NCBI GenBank assembly: GCA_035048485.1
Contig: CM068590.1
Location: 12,818,494 to 12,882,493, forward strand
DNA: 64,000 nt
Direction of reading: 5' to 3'
DNA from: Pteria penguin
Taxonomy: Eukaryota; Mollusca; Bivalvia; Pterioida; Pteriidae
Below, piece by piece: positions 1 through 9,928 of the stretch. The stretch's first letter is position 1. Every line of letters starts with the position of its first letter. The notes under the pieces were generated by a model. That model worked only from the letters and a program-made list of their open reading frames with translations. It did no database searches and had not been told where the DNA came from. The translations under genes were made by a program, and so were the position numbers.

Positions 1-421
1 TTCACGGCCACCATATTGTTCGAAAAGTAGCCTTTGGCGCTTTAACAATTCTATCATTACTTTGAATCCTCATAATTGTTATTTTTATTCTATATTTCTA
101 AATGTATGACTTTTATTTTATCACCAACATTAATGTACAAGTCTCAAAATACGTACTTGAAAAGAAATACATGTCTTCTCTTTATTCCAGTCCATTTAAT
201 CTTACATTAAAAAGAAACAAAATATTTTTTGATAAAAAAATCGATTTCATTCTTAACACAAAGATACTTGTAAATCCAGTATTCCACCAGAATATTAAGA
301 AACAAGCTTTTAAAAACACATAGATAGATTATTTAATCTTTACACAATGATACTAGTGTTGCCAGTATTCTTGATTAAAGGATAATGGAACGAATTTAAA
401 TCTAGTATTCTTAAGGATACT

Positions 422-423
<2 letters not shown>
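1..423. other. No recognisable gene
   Basis: AT-rich sequence left of the TA microsatellite. The only open frame (102-323, +) is short, lysine/asparagine-rich and has no recognisable motif, as expected by chance at this base composition. I see no repeat or RNA gene here. Confidence 0.5.

Positions 424-496
<73 letters not shown>
424..496. repeat. (TA)n microsatellite
   Basis: About 36 uninterrupted TA units. It lies directly against the 5' truncation point of LINE copy 1, so the LINE may have inserted into or beside it. It produces a meaningless Tyr-Ile reading frame on the minus strand. Confidence 0.97.
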
Positions 497-500
<4 letters not shown>

Positions 501-1307
501 GCCGGAAAGTACAGAATATGAAAAACGGAAACTTCAGTTGTGTTTAAATAATATATTTCAGTGGTCAATTGAAAATGGTTTTAAATTTTCGAAAAATAAA
601 ACTTCTTGTGTGCATTTCTGCCAATATAAACGAATGCATACTGACCCTGAACTTTTTATGGACGGTAATAGAATAAATGTGGTAAATGAAGTTAAATTTC
701 TTGGTGTTATATTTGATAAATGACTGTCTTTTATACCGCATATAAAGTCATTAAAAGTAAAGTGCTTAAAAGACTTAGATATATTAAAAGTTTTATCTAG
801 TACAGAGTGGGTGCTGAAAGTAGATAGCTGGTTCGATCAAAGCTGGACTATGGTTGTATTGTTTATGGTTCGGCCAGAAAGTCCTATTTACAGCTTCTGG
901 ACGCCATACATTACCAAGGCCTGAGATTAAATCTTGGTGCTTTCAGGACCTCACCTGTACAAAGTTTATACTCGGAAGCAAATGAACCATTTGTGAAGGA
1001 AAGAAGAGTTAAAATTAACATTACTATATGTCATTAAATTGTACGCAAACCCATAATCCTGCATTTAATCGTGTCTTTGAGCCGAAATATGAAATACAAT
1101 ATCATAAGAAACCAAATAACATTAAAACTATAGGCTTAGGTGTTAAACCACTTATCGAGGAGGCTGGCATCCCGCTATCTGATAAAGCTAAATACGAAAC
1201 ATCTTCTTCACCACCATAGCTGATGATCAGATTATGAGAAACTTGGTACTAGTCCTCTCCAATATCAACAAATGTTTTCGGGGATTGCGTCTGTGTACTC
1301 CGAGTAT

Positions 1308-1483
1308 TGGTTGGTTGGTTGGTTGATTGGTGTTTTACGTCGCTTTCAACAATATTTCAGTTATATCGCGACATGGAAGCAGGAGGTTACCAACCTCTTA
1401 AACATAGTGGCGCAGCCCGCGGATCGAACCCGGATCGTCGGCGCCGCAAGCCAAGCGCTTAACCACTACACCAAGCCTGCCCC
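1308..1483 (-). mobile_element. SINE-A (tRNA-derived), full length, inside LINE copy 1
   Basis: The reverse strand has a tRNA-like head with B box GGTTCGATCC and an A-box-like TGGTGTAGTGG, then a body (GAGGTTGGTAACCTCCTGC), then the tail GAAAGCGACGTAAAACACCA and a run of GGTT/AACC units. It is flanked by the 12-bp target-site duplication TACTCCGAGTAT at 1296-1307 and 1484-1495, which splits the RNase H region of the LINE. It encodes no protein and depends on LINE enzymes. Confidence 0.92.
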
Positions 1484-1916
1484 TACTCCGAGTATAGACC
1501 ATATTATACAGATGGTTCTAAGGCTGATGATAGAGTTGCAGTAACAGATAACGACATTTCTCTATCCGTACGTTTACCTAATAATAGCTCTATATTAACT
1601 GCTGAAGCTAACACTATACTTTTAGCCCTTTCTCACATCGAAAGAAATATTCTAAAACTACCATTTATTCTGATTCTTTGTCGTGTCTTCAAGCTATTCA
1701 GTATTTCGAAACCAATAATCTATATGTTCTGAAGATTTTAAAGAAAGTTGATTTCCTGTTGACAAATAATTTGGAGGATGCATTGTGTTGGGTTCCAGAA
1801 CATATGGTTTTGGTTGGGAATGTTAGAGCTGATAAAATAGCAAAAGAAGCTGTATATAGATCTAATACTATGGGTAACATTCCATATTCCGACTTTAAAT
1901 CCTCTATTTTAAATTG

Positions 1917-1952
1917 TTGAAAGCGACGTAAAACACCAATCAACCAACCAAA
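1917..1952 (+). mobile_element. 36-bp SINE-A tail fragment with its own TSD
   Basis: Only the last stretch of SINE-A (GAAAGCGACGTAAAACACC and CAACCAACCA) is present, inserted in the RNase H region of LINE copy 1. Perfect 14-bp direct repeats TCTATTTTAAATTG flank it (1903-1916 and 1953-1966), which shows it is a real, extremely 5'-truncated insertion rather than a remnant left by deletion. Confidence 0.85.
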
Positions 1953-2421
1953 TCTATTTTAAATTGTATTGAGAACTTGACACAAGAAGCTTGGGATCAT
2001 GAGGTTAACAATAAACTTGACGATTTCAAGCCATTTAAAAACATAAACTACATTCTTATCATAGTATTCGTCGAGATGAAGTTGTTACTTATAGACTCCG
2101 CATAGGACACTCCTGGATAACTCATTCTTACCTTTTAAAGGAAGAGCCTCCTCCAGAGTGTGTCCCTTGCGGATGTCTATTAAGTATTAAACATATATCA
2201 TTAGAATGTGCAGACACTGCACACATTCGAAATGATTATTATACTGTAAAAAGTATGAGTGAGTTATTTGAGAATGTCAGTATTTGGAAAGTTCTGAGAT
2301 TTTAAAAAGAAGTTAACTTATATAGTAAGATATAATATATTGTAATATTACATATTTTAATTGTGTACACATGTACATTTTAGTAGTATCATTTATGTGT
2401 AGATACGATATACAGTGACAG

Positions 2422-2648
2422 CTGGGTCCGGCACCATAAACTGAGAATATACTCAAGTCAAAAATTCATATTCTTCAGTTCGTCAATGAATTAATAACTG
2501 TGATTTGGATTTTATTTAGTTTTATTCTACTGATAAATAGAATTAAACCATCCTGTATTAAATCGTATTTGAACGTTTGATAATGGAATAAATTAAAATG
2601 AAAATTTTGACTTAAGCATATTCTCAGTTTATGGCACCGGACCCTGGT
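2422..2648 (+). mobile_element. MITE-1 copy 1 (palindromic-ended non-autonomous DNA transposon)
   Basis: About 227 bp with near-perfect terminal inverted repeats: GGGTCCGGCACCATAAACTG at the left and its reverse complement at 2620-2645. It has no coding capacity and is inserted in the 3' untranslated part of LINE copy 1. A second copy lies at 14,583-15,100 in the opposite orientation. No certain target-site duplication is visible. Confidence 0.88.
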
Positions 2649-2768
2649 CTTTCGTAGATATTTTTAATTGCTGTTTTTAATGTGATTCGATTTGTGTTAA
2701 CTTGTGACCATCGCCATATGGGTGGAATATTCCCAGTGCGACGTAAAACAATAATCTATCTATCTATC

Positions 2769-3719
2769 AAACGTATTCGAATTACTAACCAGAGAAATGA
2801 AATTCTAAGAAAAGTAGCGGCCATTGAATTTCGGCAATGGCGCTAAGAACATCCTCTAGCGACTTACTTAATCCTTCCAATTTCTTCCGTAGACGGGGTC
2901 TGATATTCTAAGATATTGTCTTCAGTTGGGAAGTAGATGTAGGTTTGATGGCTTCCTAGGCATCAGTAATGTTCATGAGTTTGTGCTAAACGTGATTCTC
3001 CCCTATACATTGCAAGCACACGTGGACTTTACAAGGTTTACAGTAAAGTTGATAACGTTTTCCAGGATGATTCGAACACTGGGACTGTGTGGTTATGCTG
3101 TCCCATCTTTGTTAATAAGGCCATGTAAAAGGCTGATTTTTCACTCGCCCTAAATTAGTTTTCAAAGTTATACTTGATGACATAGAGCGACAATGAAATC
3201 ATTTTGAAGAGTTTTTTTGTTTTGTTTTTTTCTTTGCCATAAATTTTTGCACCCATGGTTTCCACATTCGTTTTATATGCTCGATCGGATTAAAATATTA
3301 CCTGGCTTTACTTTTCAGAGATGTTAAAATCTGTTAAGAGATTTTGAAATAGTATCAGTTCCAAAAAGCAAAATATGTGATCTTTTAAAGACCCGGATTT
3401 GGCATTTTGCAGTCAAAACCTTCGGACTGGCACTTTTCAACTCACTTCACCTTATATGCCACAAAAGAAAGTTTTTCTTATCGTGTAACTCTTTGCAGGT
3501 TTCCTGTCATGGGCTGAAGTAAAGTTTTTATAACATTTCTTTATGCTGCAGTATGTCTGTTTTAGAAATGTTCGTATTTCAAGGTACAAAACGTTGTTAC
3601 CGTAAATGGGGATATCGCAGACCTAGCCCAAGGCTCGTTGTCGTTTGTGGGTCCCTACTTATTTGTAATATATCACCACGAAGTTAAGGGGGGTATACTC
3701 GGATCACCATATCCGTCTG
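2769..3719. other. No recognisable gene
   Basis: Mostly featureless sequence after the LINE tail. The minus strand of about 2815-2905 has a short open stretch (RKKLEGLSKSLEDVLSAIAE) that looks like a coiled-coil piece, but nothing around it supports a gene. The + frame at 2926-3153 has no motif. Confidence 0.4.
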
Positions 3720-3945
3720 TTCTCTGCAATAAATTCTTACCCCTTAGTCAGATCTTGATATTTGAAACAATTGTTCTCTGTGACTCAAGGGTGTGTCATG
3801 TCCTTGACTCAATGTCTTATCTACAAGGTCAAGTTCACATATAATAAAGTTTTTGTCATATCTCGATAATATTTCATACAATTGTTGTCTGTGACAGACA
3901 CATAGATGTGTCATGACTTTGACTCAAACTCATCTCTTCAACGTC
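3720..3945 (-). repeat. Degenerate tandem repeat, family T1 (copy on reverse strand)
   Basis: Contains blocks such as GAAACAATTGTTCTCTGTG, GTGTGTCATG and GACTTTGACTCA that match, on the opposite strand, the T1 tandem repeat at 15,130-15,590. Another fragment is at 5858-6100. Two diverged units of roughly 140 bp can be seen here. Confidence 0.6.
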
Positions 3946-3949
3946 AAGG

Positions 3950-4200
3950 CAGGGATCACCCTGGAATTTCCTCATGAAGGGGCCTTTGGCCCCTCATGGG
4001 GAAATGGAAGGGCCATTGGCCGGGGGTGTGGGGGCCGCCTAGGCCCCCATTGGGGTCTAGGGCAACGCCCCAGTGGAGGGTCTAGAGAGGTGAAGCCCTC
4101 CAGGAAAAAACTCATTTTTATTTTTGAAGCAAAATTTTCAGAAAACAGTCTCTGGGTCACTGATGCACTTCAAACACTGAATATTCTTCTCTTTTTCTTT
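3950..4200. repeat. GC-rich palindromic repeat
   Basis: A sharply GC-rich island (about 3975-4100) in an AT-rich window, full of short inverted pieces such as GGGGCCTTTGGCCCC and GGGGGCCGCCTAGGCCCCC. Open frames on both strands through it are compositional. It looks like part of an interspersed repeat of unknown class. Confidence 0.5.
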
Positions 4201-4436
4201 CTGAATTCCTTGGGTTATAAAGAGTAAGCCACTTTGACTTGGAAGTTTCTGGCGTTATTATCGCCCCCTCCCCCCCCGTGCATCCGCTGTTTTGCCACTA
4301 GTATCGCCCTCAGCGTCCGTACTCATGTCATTACAGAAACTGGAAGCGGAGAATGTTTGTTGACCATTACCAACGACGAATTTCTGCTTTTTGGCGTTCG
4401 ACATGTTGTCCTTTCACAATGTTGTCAAGGTCAAAA

Positions 4437-4702
4437 GAAGCCGGCATGGCCTAGTGGTATCGTGTCGGACTCCTGATCGGGAGGCCGGGGTTCGAGTCCC
4501 GCTCTGGTCATGCCGTTGTCGTGTATTTCGGATGAGACAGTAAAAACCGAGGCCCCGTGTCGTGATATACATGGCACGTTAAAGATCCCTCACTGCTTCT
4601 GGTGGGTCCGTTGCAAAGGTAACTATTTATATGCCCCGCATCAGGCAGATGCCGTCACCATATACGTGAAATATTCGTGGTGTGACGTAAAACAAAAATC
4701 AA
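4437..4702 (+). mobile_element. SINE-B (tRNA-derived), full length
   Basis: The tRNA-like head GCCGGCATGGCCTAGTGG (A-box-like) and B box GGTTCGAGTCC are followed by the family body (GATGAGACAGTAAAAACCGA, GCAGATGCCGTCACCATA) and the tail GTGTGACGTAAAACAAAAAT. The flanking 12-bp duplication is TCAAGGTCAAAA at 4425-4436 and 4703-4714. It is RNA polymerase III-type and non-coding. Confidence 0.93.
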
Positions 4703-4942
4703 TCAAGGTCAAAACGCTTACATACATTCCACGCATAGAGTGCCTGTATTAAAACGCTCGAGTGACACGGAGGATTGGTATATTCGGAAGTCTTGGTATT
4801 TAACGTTACATCGTAGGAAAATTTCAACTAAGACGACTTCCGAAAGACGTTTAAAAATAATTCTGGAAATTTATGTGTATAAAAATAGCAACAAGCTGAC
4901 AAGATCGGTTTGGCGCACGCAGTGGATAAAGCAAGCGCCATT

Positions 4943-5486
4943 TTAGTAACAGGAGCGCCCAAATGGCCCCTCAGTGAAATGTTTGCAAATCGCGCAGTGG
5001 CGCGGCCCAGAGTGATCCCTGCAAGGTAACACATAAACAGTTGGACCTTTATAGCCACAGAGTGAGTTATAAGCATACGGAGATTTATTTAGTTCGGTGA
5101 GGCGTAACTGTTCACTTCGCTTTTTCCCGGTCAGTCGTACCCTGTGGTTTAGATGTAGATGATTTGGTTGATTTCGTTGCATTAGAGGTGCTGCTGTTCA
5201 GATGGTGCCTATCAGTATGTTTTTGCGTGTTTATTTTGTTGGTATTTTACTCCACGGAGGCGTCGCAGTTTACAAATCTCATTCTCCTTACACCCTTCTC
5301 TTTAAACACGGGTATTCCACACACCTTCCAGACAGCAGATTTGCTGTCTAGGGGAGAGACCAACTTCACACAGCTTTCGACCATTTGCAACATTTTCTTT
5401 TTCAATTCTGCGAATGCCTTCTTGCTGAAGTAAAATTTATTTGAAGATAAATTCATCTTTGCTAGTCTAATATAGCGCTGAGGCAT
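4943..5486 (-). other. Possible degraded coding segment, unknown
   Basis: Two open stretches on the minus strand, 5486-5247 and 5182-4943, have a composition more protein-like than their surroundings. The second contains a Cys/His cluster (CRDHSGPRHCAICKHF) that could be a zinc-binding motif. No splice sites or family match are convincing. It may be chance. Confidence 0.18.
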
Positions 5487-5857
5487 TTCAAGAGAACAAG
5501 CAATGTCGAACCTTCAGCAATTAAATTTTCATCTCCATGTCTGTATCAATTGGTTTTATAGAAAAATACCCATCAAAAGTTTGACATCTTTACAACAAAG
5601 AGAACAAATCCACCGCAATCTAAAACAAGAGGCCCAAGTGTGCCCAGATCGCTTAACGGAGTACCAAGATGATCTGCCATGCAGGAAGGAAGAAGTCATT
5701 TATTTTTGCATTACAGTGACTATGTCAACACAAGTGTCAGAGTAAAAAACAACAACACTTTTTTTGCACAGCCATTCAGATGATTTTGGTATTAAGCAGT
5801 TGCTTCGTCCCTGCAAGATGTGATCCAGGGCAACAAGTTAGTCATTTTCTTTAGGGG
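5487..5857. other. No recognisable gene
   Basis: No motif, RNA gene or repeat could be supported. The short + frame at 5503-5745 has no domain-like pattern. Confidence 0.4.
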
Positions 5858-6100
5858 AGCGGGGGGCCTTCCCTGTGTTGACTGATTTCAAGTCTGGGTC
5901 ATGAAGAACAATTGTTTCAAATATTGTCCAGGTCAAACTTTGCAATAACAAGTAATGGTCCAGAATAAGATTTTGGCCATGTGTGCATGGTGACCTTGAC
6001 TTCAGATATGACCTTGGGAGAAGGCCATTGCACACCGCTGGGTTATAGACTACAGTTGTGTGAAGTATTATCGACTTGACAATAAGGAGTCGTGACCTGG
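5858..6100. repeat. Fragment of tandem repeat family T1
   Basis: Blocks GGTCATGAAGAACAATTGTT, TTTGGCCATGTGTGCATGG and GACCTTGGG match the T1 repeat at 15,130-15,590, in mixed and degraded order. It is the third T1 locus in the window. Confidence 0.5.
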
Positions 6101-6435
6101 ACCTTAAATCTTTTTATGGCACGTTTAGTAGGCAATCATTCTAATATCCCACTTTTCCATTTAGATGTAGGTTTTCATATCCACAGTTTTGAGATGTAGT
6201 CAAAAGTGAAGTAATGGCCACGAGAGAAGGGTAAAAATGCATTCTAGATGCCAGTTAACATTAATTCAGTCATAAAAAATATTTTTCAAAAATTCTGACC
6301 GTCCGAGCTTAATTTTTTCAGCAATTGACAGTAAACACATATTTTTATGGCCGAGGTCGAAGTTCAAGGTAAAAAAAAATATGATACCGACTAAAAAGTC
6401 TTGTCAAGGAGGATAAGCATGTGAAATATTAAAGG
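6101..6435. other. No recognisable gene
   Basis: Nothing identifiable. TTAAAGGG at about 6429-6436 immediately precedes the left inverted repeat of element 1 and resembles the start of MITE-2 (TTAAAGGGACAT), which hints at a TTAA target at this border. Confidence 0.4.
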
Positions 6436-6577
6436 GATATCTCCAATCTAATTAAAATCAGATCTTTTCATATCGCTACGATACTCTCCGCTAGAAAAGG
6501 ATCTGAATGCACTGCGTTTGCGGTAACGTTTTTTGACCTTTCTAATCTAAATATTCAATGATTGTTCGACCAATCAG
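6436..6577 (+). repeat. Left inverted repeat of element 1
   Basis: Matches the reverse complement of 13,192-13,314 along most of its length, for example CTAATTAAAATC, CATATCGCTACGATACTCTC, CTAGAAAAGGATCTGAATGC and, at the inner end, CGACCAATCAG. The outer part is near-identical, and the inner part is interrupted by an indel of about 15 bp. Confidence 0.9.
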
Positions 6578-6703
6578 CGTAAGATACGCTAGCCAATCAC
6601 GATGCGTTTTACTATCATAGTTCGGCGCGATAATCAAAATGGCAACCTCCGAAAATATATCGGCATGTTGATCGCTTTTCGACATAGTTTCTTTAATATA
6701 TAG

Positions 6704-6922
6704 ATGCTCTAATTGACAAAACAGATGTTATGGCCGTTTTGCCTACAGGATATGGGAAACCTCTTCCGTTTCCGTACCAAATGTACGTTCCATTTATGCG
6801 GGCGATCAGGGGAAAGAGATCCCAAAATGGCAAAATACTCGTGTGTTCACCATTCCTAGCTCTGATGAATGATCAAGTCGAGAGATTAAAGAGGATTCCC
6901 GATTTGCGTGCCATTGTCGCAG
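6704..6922 (+). pseudogene. RecQ-like SF2 helicase, exon with motifs I and Ia (element 1)
   Basis: Encodes the N-terminal part of a RecQ-type ATP-dependent 3'-5' DNA helicase: DALIDKTDVMAVLPTGYGK (Walker A) followed by KILVCSPFLALMNDQVERLK (motif Ia). It is bounded by an acceptor (TATATAG at 6697-6703) and a donor (GCAG|GTAACT at 6923), both in phase with the frame. The residue after the Walker A lysine is Pro where the family has Ser/Thr (GYGKP rather than GYGKS), which should abolish nucleotide binding. Together with stops in the downstream exon this marks a dead gene. Downstream helicase motifs continue at 9066-9928. Confidence 0.82.
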
Positions 6923-8487
6923 GTAACTGTAAACTTTGTTTGCTTCGAAAATCAATTTAGATTTAAAAATATACATAAATAAAGGTTACCGTAAATAAAA
7001 CGCACATCAATAAATCGGTACATCGAATTACCGGAACGGCAACCAATTACTAGGACGGCTATATAATTACCAAAACGGCCCCTAAAACGACATAATTTTG
7101 CATGATTCTGATAAACTCAAAAACTGCCTTCACATAAAATATATTACAGTGGGTTTTTGTTTTGTTTTGTTTGTTGGGTTTTTTTTTTGTTTTTTTTTTG
7201 GTTTTTTTTTGGGGGGGGGGGGGGGTTATATTTCTGTTTTAACCACCCCTCCCCAATATATCTTAGTCCTTAGTATAAATCTCTAATAGGTACCGTCAAT
7301 AGTTATACATTTTGTAATAATTATCTATAAAATGACTTCAGTTTTATTATTTGAACAAAATCATTCCATAACATGAAATTATAAGGGCCGTTTTGGTAAT
7401 TCCATGGCTGTTCTGGTAATTGGCCCCCGTTCTGGTAATTCAGGTTACCCTCATTAAATAGGGAAGAATGAAAACGACAGGAAACTTGCATGAAAAGTTA
7501 TGTTTTCATTTTGACAATTTCACACATGATGTAATGCTTAAATAGTCAACCCGGCTTCACCTCTTCTAGTAATCAATAATGTTTCTGGGAGTCAAAAGTT
7601 TGACTTATAAATTGTAATGGATTCCAATGTACGTTCCATTTATGCGGGCGATCAGGGGAAAGAGATCCCAAAATGGCAAAATACTCGTGTGTTCACCATT
7701 CCTAGCTCTGATGAATGATCAAGTCGAGAGATTAAAGAGGATTCCCGATTTGCGTGCCATTGTCGCAGGTAACTGTAAACTTTGTTTGCTTCGAAAATCA
7801 ATTTAGATTTAAAAATATACATAAATAAAGGTTACCGTAAATAAAACGCACATCAATAAATCGGTACATCGAATTACCGGAACGGCAACCAATTACTAGG
7901 ACGGCTATATAATTACCAAAACGGCCCCTAAAACGACATAATTTTGCATGATTCTGATAAACTCAAAAACTGCCTTCACATAAAATATATTACAGTGGGT
8001 TTTTGTTTTGTTTTGTTTGTTGGTTTTTTTTTTGGTTTTTTTTGTTTTTTTGGGGGGGGGGGGGGGGGGGGGGGGGGGGTGGGGTTATATTTCTGTTTTA
8101 ACCACCCCTCCCCAATATATCTTAGTCCTTAGTATAAATCTCTAATAGGTACCGTCAAAAGTTATACATTTTGTAATAATTATCTATAAAATGACTTCAG
8201 TTTTATTATTTGAACAAAATCATTCCATAACATGAAATTATAAGGGCCGTTTTGGTAATTCCATGGCTGTTCTGGTAATTGGCCCCCGTTCTGGTAATTC
8301 AGGTTACCCTCATTAAATAGGGAAGAATGAAAACGACAGGAAACTTGCATGAAAAGTTATGTTTTCATTTTGACAATTTCACACATGATGTAATGCTTAA
8401 ATAGTCAACCCGGCTTCACCTCTTCTAGTAATCAATAATGTTTCTGGGAGTCAAAAGTTTGACTTATAAATTGTAATGGATTCCAAT
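6780..8487 (+). repeat. Tandem duplication of ~850 bp (6780-7627 and 7626-8487)
   Basis: The second half of the helicase exon plus about 700 bp of intron is present twice in direct order. The copies differ mainly in the length of a T/G homopolymer block (about 7150-7226 versus 8000-8085) and in rare base changes (for example CAATAG versus CAAAAG near 7299/8158). The breakpoint shares the 4-bp microhomology CCAA (6777-6780, 7624-7627). The duplicated exon part ends in the same donor GCAGGTAACT near 7769. Confidence 0.93.
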
Positions 8488-9065
8488 TCTTTAGTTTTGA
8501 ATCAGGGGTCTTGCAGAATAAATCAACTTTAGATTTGGGCAAAAAAATGTGTTTTACTGTCATATACTGAAAAATAAAATTATTCTTTATATTAAATTGA
8601 TTTTATGTTTGATCGGCATTTAGAATGAATATTCCCCCATCACATTAATTTGACAAAATATTGACCCCTTACATATCAAGAAGTACATGTTGAGAAAAAA
8701 AATGAAAAATGGCTCATTTTAATAAATATTCACTGCAAATGCAATAATTCACCTTAAACTACATATGTAAGCATAGTCCACAACGGTTTGTGCAAGTCAC
8801 TTAGACTGCTCTACATTTATAGAAAGACAAAAAAGGTGAGATCATATACATGTACATGTATTGTCTTAGAATATCATTACATGTGGTTTCAATTTATAAA
8901 AATACAATTTTGAGTGAATCATATTTCGTAGAACTATAAAAATAAATTTGATGGAATAATCATTTTACAGTACCCATTAGAAGTCCAGGCCCTACAACAA
9001 ATATATATCTAAAAATGTTAATTAGCATTACGGACCTTAATTTAAGGTGATTCACTTTATTTCAG
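8488..9065. other. Intron-like AT-rich sequence between helicase exons
   Basis: No coding signal. It ends in a polypyrimidine-type acceptor TTTATTTCAG at 9056-9065 that opens the next helicase exon. Confidence 0.5.
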
Positions 9066-9928
9066 GGGTGAAAAAGAAACAGAAGGTAAAGAGGTCTGTA
9101 GGAAATGGTTTGGATATGTTGGTGAGCTGCGATCCATACTCCCTGAAGCATCTGTTCTTGCATTGAGTGCAACATGTACAAAGTAAAGAAGAGAGTCTCT
9201 AAAGCACTTTCCTTCAACAGTTACTATTCAGATGTCTTCCAATAAATCCAACATAAAATTACGAGTAGAGAGGGTCCCAATTGAGATTGAGATGGATATC
9301 TTGGATAGTTGATTCCATGTCTTCAAAATCTTTTCCAAGAACATTGTTATACTGCACATCAATCAATGACTGTTGAAAGATTTATACCTATCATACATAT
9401 GAATTACCAGACCAAAGGGAAGAGATTGAAATGTATCACTCAGAAACACCTAACCTGAACAAAGAAAAGATAATCGAATCATTATAAGAAGAAATTTCAA
9501 CGCTGAAACTTGTTATTGCCACAAATGCATTGGGCATGGGGATTGATGTCAAGAAATGCAATAATGTAATATTATTGGGTGCTCCGAAAAGTGTCCTTGA
9601 CATTGTTCAGCAGATAGGACGAGTGGGCAGAGATGGTCTTCCAGCATGTGCATTAATATTATACAATTCAATACACATCCGTCATGCTAGTCCAGATGTA
9701 AAATCATTCCTCTCAGAGAACAAATGTCATAGATTCACATTAATGGGTAATTTCATAAATGAGGATGAAATGAGTGCTTGAACAAAGAGAAAGTGGGCAT
9801 CATACATGTTGTTTTGTATGTGCACAGTCATGCAAGTGTGGAAATTGTTTGGACACAGAGCTTGATCTGGCATTTGGTTTTGAACAAAGAAGTGAAAATC
9901 AAAGTGATTCACTTTCAAACAGTGATTA
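9066..9928 (+). pseudogene. RecQ-like helicase, motifs III-VI and cysteine-rich C-terminus (element 1)
   Basis: After the acceptor the frame reads WFGYVGELRSILPEASVLAL then SATCTK (motif III), after which come a stop and frameshifts. Next are EMYHSETPNLNKEKIIESL (a motif IV-V lead), LVIATNALGMGIDVKK (motif V) and IVQQIGRVGRDGLPACAL (motif VI with the arginine finger). The end of the frame is CCFVCAQSCKCGNC, a zinc-binding-like cluster also seen at the ends of the other two helicase remnants in this window. Internal stops (about 9183, 9309 and 9487) and at least two frameshifts make it a pseudogene. The catalytic DEAD/DECH exon (motif II) was not found between 6923 and 9065 and may be lost. 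Confidence 0.85.

Larger units (their letters stand above)
497..2768 (+). pseudogene. LINE copy 1: 5'-truncated I-group retrotransposon (RT thumb, RNase H, zinc-finger tail)
   Basis: Non-LTR retrotransposon remnant whose protein, when whole, would copy its RNA into DNA at a nicked target. It starts just after the RT catalytic YVDD block (by alignment to copy 2 at 19,060) and carries the RT thumb (frame with ERKLQLCLNNIFQWSIENG, 499-723), a connecting region (1028-1219), the RNase H motifs TDGSK (about 1510) and AEA.TILLALSHIE (about 1600), and a CGCLLSIKH cysteine-histidine tail (about 2165-2200). Stops and frameshifts at about 721, 830, 1010 and 1220, plus the inserted SINE and MITE, leave no working frame. 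The 3' end is the shared tail GCGACGTAAAACAATA followed by TCTATC repeats at 2753-2768. Confidence 0.88.

Noticed and set aside
353..568. Minus-strand frame of alternating Tyr and Ile
   Set aside because: It is the translation of the TA microsatellite, with no protein-like flanks.
2926..3153. 75-codon frame on +
   Set aside because: Its amino-acid pattern has no family resemblance and there are no splice or repeat signals around it.
3913..4227. Open frame of 104 codons in the GC-rich island
   Set aside because: Frames are open on both strands because of base composition and palindromes. No domain or start context.
5164..5433. Short membrane-protein-like frame
   Set aside because: The hydrophobic N-terminus is compositional. 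There is no homology signal and the opposite strand is equally open.
7098..8132. Small hydrophobic proteins (Phe/Gly-rich frames) in both duplicated units
   Set aside because: They are translations of T and G homopolymers and lie in the helicase intron.
6780..8487. Pair of long terminal repeats
   Set aside because: The two ~850-bp copies touch each other with nothing between, lack TG...CA ends and contain part of a helicase exon. A tandem duplication explains them.
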